Source: Candidatus Bathyarchaeota archaeon
Lineage (GTDB): Archaea; Thermoproteota; Bathyarchaeia; Bathyarchaeales; Bathyarchaeaceae
DNA: 6,652 bases
Assembly (NCBI GenBank): GCA_029883255.1
Contig: JAOUJL010000084.1
Location: forward strand, 1-6,652
Reading direction: 5' to 3'
Shown: positions 4,586 to 6,652 of the stretch, in pieces
Layout of the letters: the number at the start of each line of letters is the position of its first letter
Position numbering within the stretch: position 1 is the stretch's first letter
Translations under genes and position numbers: made by a program
Notes under the pieces: model-generated
Seen by the model: the letters and a program-made list of their open reading frames with translations, nothing else
Database searches by the model: none
What the model was told of the DNA's origin: nothing

Positions 4586-5353
4586 ATGAATGCAGCTTCA
4601 GCTAAGTATGCCATTGTTCGACCTGTACCTGATTCATATGATCAGTGTGTAAGGACGAAAAATGAAAAGATAGACGTTGATTCCGCAAAGAGACAACACG
4701 CAGGATACTGCAAGGCTTTACAGAAGTCTGGACTAGAACTTGTCTGGATAGAAGGCGACAATAATCTTCCTGATAGCTGTTTTGTAGAAGACACGGCCGT
4801 GATATTAGGAGAAAAAGCTGTAATCTGCAATATGAGCATAAAATCACGAGCTAACGAAGTAGTTGAAGTCGCCAAAGTTCTAGAAAAACTAAAAGAAACG
4901 TATTATATCAAACCGCCAGCCACCATTGATGGCGGAGACGTTCTTAAAATTGAAGACAGAGTTTTCGTAGGCCTCTCAAATCGAACTAATTGGCAAGCCA
5001 TAGTGCAGCTCAAGAAGATTCTGGAAAACAGCAACTTTGAGATAGTTCCAGTAAAGATCCACAACGTGCTTCATCTAAAGTCTGCGTGCACGTATCTTGG
5101 AGATTACTATGTCATATTTTCAAAGGGACACTTTGACACGGAAATTCTGCGAGACTACAAGAAAATTGTGGTTCCAGAAGGAGAGGAATACGCTACGGAC
5201 TGTCTTGCCATAGACGGAACGATCTTGATGGCAAAGGGCTACTCGAAGGCGAAGAAACTCATAGAAAAGGAAGGTTTTCCGGTCAAGGAATTAGACACAT
5301 CAGAATTCCGTAAAGGAGATGGAGCTCTGACTTGCCTATCAATAATATGGTAA
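4586..5353 (+). CDS. Dimethylarginine dimethylaminohydrolase (DDAH)-family guanidino hydrolase, 255 aa
   Basis: Enzymes of this amidinotransferase-fold family hydrolyse guanidino groups; DDAH turns methylated arginine into citrulline and methylamines (EC 3.5.3.18). The sequence shows the family signature throughout. VRPVPDSYDQCVRT lies at 11-24. PDSCFVEDTAVIL (62-74) holds the substrate-binding Asp63 and Glu68/Asp69. IDGGDVLKI (114-122) comes next. HLKSACTYL (163-171) holds catalytic His163. GDGALTCLSI (244-253) holds nucleophile Cys250 near the C-terminus. All catalytic residues are present and the length (255) fits bacterial DDAH. No signal peptide is seen, so it is cytoplasmic. Free methylarginine as the substrate is not certain in an archaeon; a related arginine or other guanidino compound is possible. 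The gene is a single unit, divergent from the TIGR04076 gene. Confidence 0.9.
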   Translation: MNAASAKYAIVRPVPDSYDQCVRTKNEKIDVDSAKRQHAGYCKALQKSGLELVWIEGDNNLPDSCFVEDTAVILGEKAVICNMSIKSRANEVVEVAKVLEKLKETYYIKPPATIDGGDVLKIEDRVFVGLSNRTNWQAIVQLKKILENSNFEIVPVKIHNVLHLKSACTYLGDYYVIFSKGHFDTEILRDYKKIVVPEGEEYATDCLAIDGTILMAKGYSKAKKLIEKEGFPVKELDTSEFRKGDGALTCLSIIW

Positions 5354-5356
5354 CCG

Positions 5357-5366
5357 CACGTACGTG
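5357..5366. other. Perfect 10-bp palindrome CACGTACGTG after the DDAH-like stop
   Basis: It begins four bases after the TAA stop and is self-complementary over all ten bases. It could be a small 3' structure or a binding site. A single 10-bp palindrome is weak evidence. Confidence 0.25.
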
Positions 5367-5477
5367 TGCATCTAGGAGAACCCATAAAGATTCTAACTTC
5401 TTAACCAAATCATGAAACAGAAACTCAGAAGCCCAACGATATTTTGTTAAATAAGTCTACGATACAAGAAGTACGTT

Positions 5478-5621
5478 TTACTCATACCTTACCAAATAGA
5501 TCGGATCGTCTTTCAGATGCCATAAAAGTTCACGGTATGTTTCCATGGCTTCTTCTCGCTTTTTTCCTTTCATGTTAGGTATTTCTTCTTCCAGTCTTCT
5601 TAGCCTAGTCGCAGTCTTCAT
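5478..5621 (-). CDS. Hypothetical helical protein, 47 aa
   Basis: Reading on minus from ATG 5621 gives MKTATRLRRLEEEIPNMKG, then KKREEAMETYRELLWHLKDD and PIYLVRYE before TAA. The protein is charged and almost certainly helical, with a possible coiled-coil pair of helices broken near Pro15 and ending at Pro40. It has no cysteine, signal or membrane segment. A good TATA box, GATATAAG (5660-5653), sits 32-39 bases before the ATG, predicting a nearly leaderless mRNA; this is the main support besides the protein-like composition. It is convergent with the DDAH-like gene and lies downstream of the TIGR00266 gene on the same strand (128 bases apart). Function is unknown. At under 50 codons it is below many gene-finder cutoffs. 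Confidence 0.62.
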   Translation of the reverse strand: MKTATRLRRLEEEIPNMKGKKREEAMETYRELLWHLKDDPIYLVRYE

Positions 5622-5652
5622 TTTGAACTCGCTTCATACTCTCTGAGTGTTT

Positions 5653-5660
5653 CTTATATC
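5653..5660 (-). promoter_or_regulatory. TATA box of the 47-aa gene
   Basis: On the minus strand this reads GATATAAG. Its centre is about 35 bases before ATG 5621, so the leader would be about ten bases. Confidence 0.5.
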
Positions 5661-5749
5661 GTAATATGTAATAAACTTTTCGTTTCTCTATCTAACAGAC
5701 ATACAATTGTGCGTGCAGATGCGTGCCTGCATTGGATTTCTCTACGTTT

Positions 5750-6445
5750 CTATCGGGCTCGCGCTCTTACTCTTGGCTCAAGCAGCGTCCACAACCACTC
5801 AACGAACTCCCTGAGATTCTTTGTTTGAATAAGTGCATCGCCAGGACCTGTGATTTCTGTGACCAAGCCTTCTCCACCTAGCATAGTCTCCTTCAGTCCT
5901 CCGAATTTTTTGACTTTATAATTGCAAGAATCACTAAAAGCCACAAGGTGAAAGTTATCCACAATCAATGTCTGACCTGGCTTCAGGGTGTGTTTGTCTA
6001 TTGCTCCGAAAGTGTTTATGAACAGTGTTCCGTCGCCAGTGACCTTTATCATAAAAAGTCCCTGTCCGAATAGTCCTTTCGTGAAACCTTGCCATTTAAC
6101 ATCTAAATCTACGTTTTGCGTGGAAGCAATGTAAGCAGACTTTTGCACTATGTAGCCTTTATCTGGTTTAATCTTTAGAGGTTCAATGTCGCCGACTGGA
6201 GCAGAGACAAAGGCAACTTCACCTGGACTCCGCGCTGCTTTGTAATCGTTCACCCAAAAGGATTGACGCCCAAGCAGTTTCAAACCTATGGTTCCAAGAA
6301 TGCTTTTCTCACGTCTTCTTGTATGAACATCTACGTTTGGATCTATGTAGGTCATGGCACCAGATTCTGCAGTAATTGCTTCACCAGGTTCCAAATTAAC
6401 CACTAGCATTGAATAAGATGGTTTGTACTTGATTTCAAATTTCAT
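5750..6445 (-). CDS. TIGR00266 / AIM24 family protein, 231 aa
   Basis: The protein shows the family landmarks in order. ESGAMTYIDPNV lies at 27-38. A glycine- and basic-rich segment with LGRQSFWVNDY follows at about 58-68. Then come GEVAFVSAPVGDIEPLKI, a QGLFMIKVTGDGTLFINTFG stretch (about 128-147), LKPGQTLIVDNFHLVAFSDS, and GGLKETMLGGEGLVTEITGPG. The fold is a beta-rich trimer-forming barrel in known structures. The cellular role in archaea is not established; yeast Aim24 acts in mitochondria. The tail EPRVRARAR is strongly basic. ATG 6445 is chosen; an in-frame GTG at 6457 would add four residues, but the TATA box at 6479-6486 places the transcript start about there. It is a single gene on the minus strand. 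Confidence 0.92.
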   Translation of the reverse strand: MKFEIKYKPSYSMLVVNLEPGEAITAESGAMTYIDPNVDVHTRRREKSILGTIGLKLLGRQSFWVNDYKAARSPGEVAFVSAPVGDIEPLKIKPDKGYIVQKSAYIASTQNVDLDVKWQGFTKGLFGQGLFMIKVTGDGTLFINTFGAIDKHTLKPGQTLIVDNFHLVAFSDSCNYKVKKFGGLKETMLGGEGLVTEITGPGDALIQTKNLREFVEWLWTLLEPRVRARAR

Positions 6446-6478
6446 GGTTTTTCCCACTTAACTCTTGGTTTTTCAGTC

Positions 6479-6486
6479 TTAATAAA
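6479..6486 (-). promoter_or_regulatory. TATA box of the TIGR00266 gene
   Basis: On the minus strand this reads TTTATTAA, 34-41 bases before ATG 6445. It predicts a short leader of about ten bases. Confidence 0.45.
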
Positions 6487-6574
6487 CGCATGCATAACTG
6501 TACTCTGTTTATGGTCGAATCTCTTTTCCGCCCTCTATTCCTTTAATCTCTCTATCACGTCAATTTCGCTCAAA

Positions 6575-6632
6575 ACAACTCACTCGTAAATCACATACAC
6601 TGAGTTGAGTTGTGGGCAAGTAAATTTAAAAG
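6575..6632 (+). promoter_or_regulatory. Probable promoter of a gene beyond the right edge, with an inverted repeat
   Basis: ACAACTCA (6575-6582) and TGAGTTGT (6606-6613) form a perfect 8-bp inverted repeat. Directly after it lies AATTTAAAAG (6623-6632), a good TATA box on the plus strand, whose transcript would start at about the window end. The repeat is where an operator would be expected. The rest of 6487-6574 holds no gene I can support. Confidence 0.4.
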
Positions 6633-6652
6633 TCACAAAATCGAAACGTTTC

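Noticed and set aside
1..6652. CRISPR array, integrase, transposase or toxin-antitoxin and defence genes
   Set aside because: No regular spaced repeats and no such protein motifs were found on either strand.

Overview
This window looks like a piece of an archaeal chromosome, most likely from the Bathyarchaeota (MCG) or a relative. Three things suggest this. Two tRNA genes carry small introns of the archaeal bulge-helix type and encode their CCA ends. TATA boxes lie about 25-35 bases before most starts. The proteins (DUF116, TIGR04076, a DDAH-like hydrolase, TIGR00266/AIM24, SPL-type radical SAM, small zinc-finger and basic proteins) resemble the usual set of such genomes. The phylum is my inference from protein resemblance; archaeal origin is much safer.

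Layout. Bases 1-565 hold the N-terminal part of a DUF116 protein on the minus strand, running off the left edge. Next come two divergent tRNA genes: tRNA-Val(TAC) on minus with a probable 18-nt canonical intron, and tRNA-Ser(GCT) on plus with a 12-nt intron in the anticodon stem. They share a matched promoter box. A HEYLH zincin-like protein (minus, to 1677) faces away from a 63-residue zinc-finger protein (plus, 1823-2014).

At 2250-2989 lies a dead radical SAM gene of the SPL type: one in-frame stop and three frameshifts break an otherwise recognisable 247-codon frame. A 43-residue, extremely basic protein (3110-3241) and an NfsA/FRP-like nitroreductase (3382-4173) follow. The promoters of the dead gene and of the nitroreductase share a module of about 73 bases (exact 18-mer, TTTAGAAGTTT, AATTATAA at matching spacing), so they were probably controlled together.

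The right part holds a TIGR04076 protein (minus), a DDAH-family guanidino-hydrolase (plus), a 47-residue protein (minus, easily missed) and a TIGR00266/AIM24 protein (minus). The window ends in what looks like the promoter of a gene beyond the right edge.

How the genes relate. There is no clear operon: genes are mostly single units, each with its own promoter and frequent strand changes. I see no CRISPR array, insertion sequence, integrase or defence cluster, and I do not claim a new multi-gene system. The most notable signals are the non-canonical tRNA-Ser intron, the repeated promoter module, and the decayed gene that keeps an intact copy of that module.
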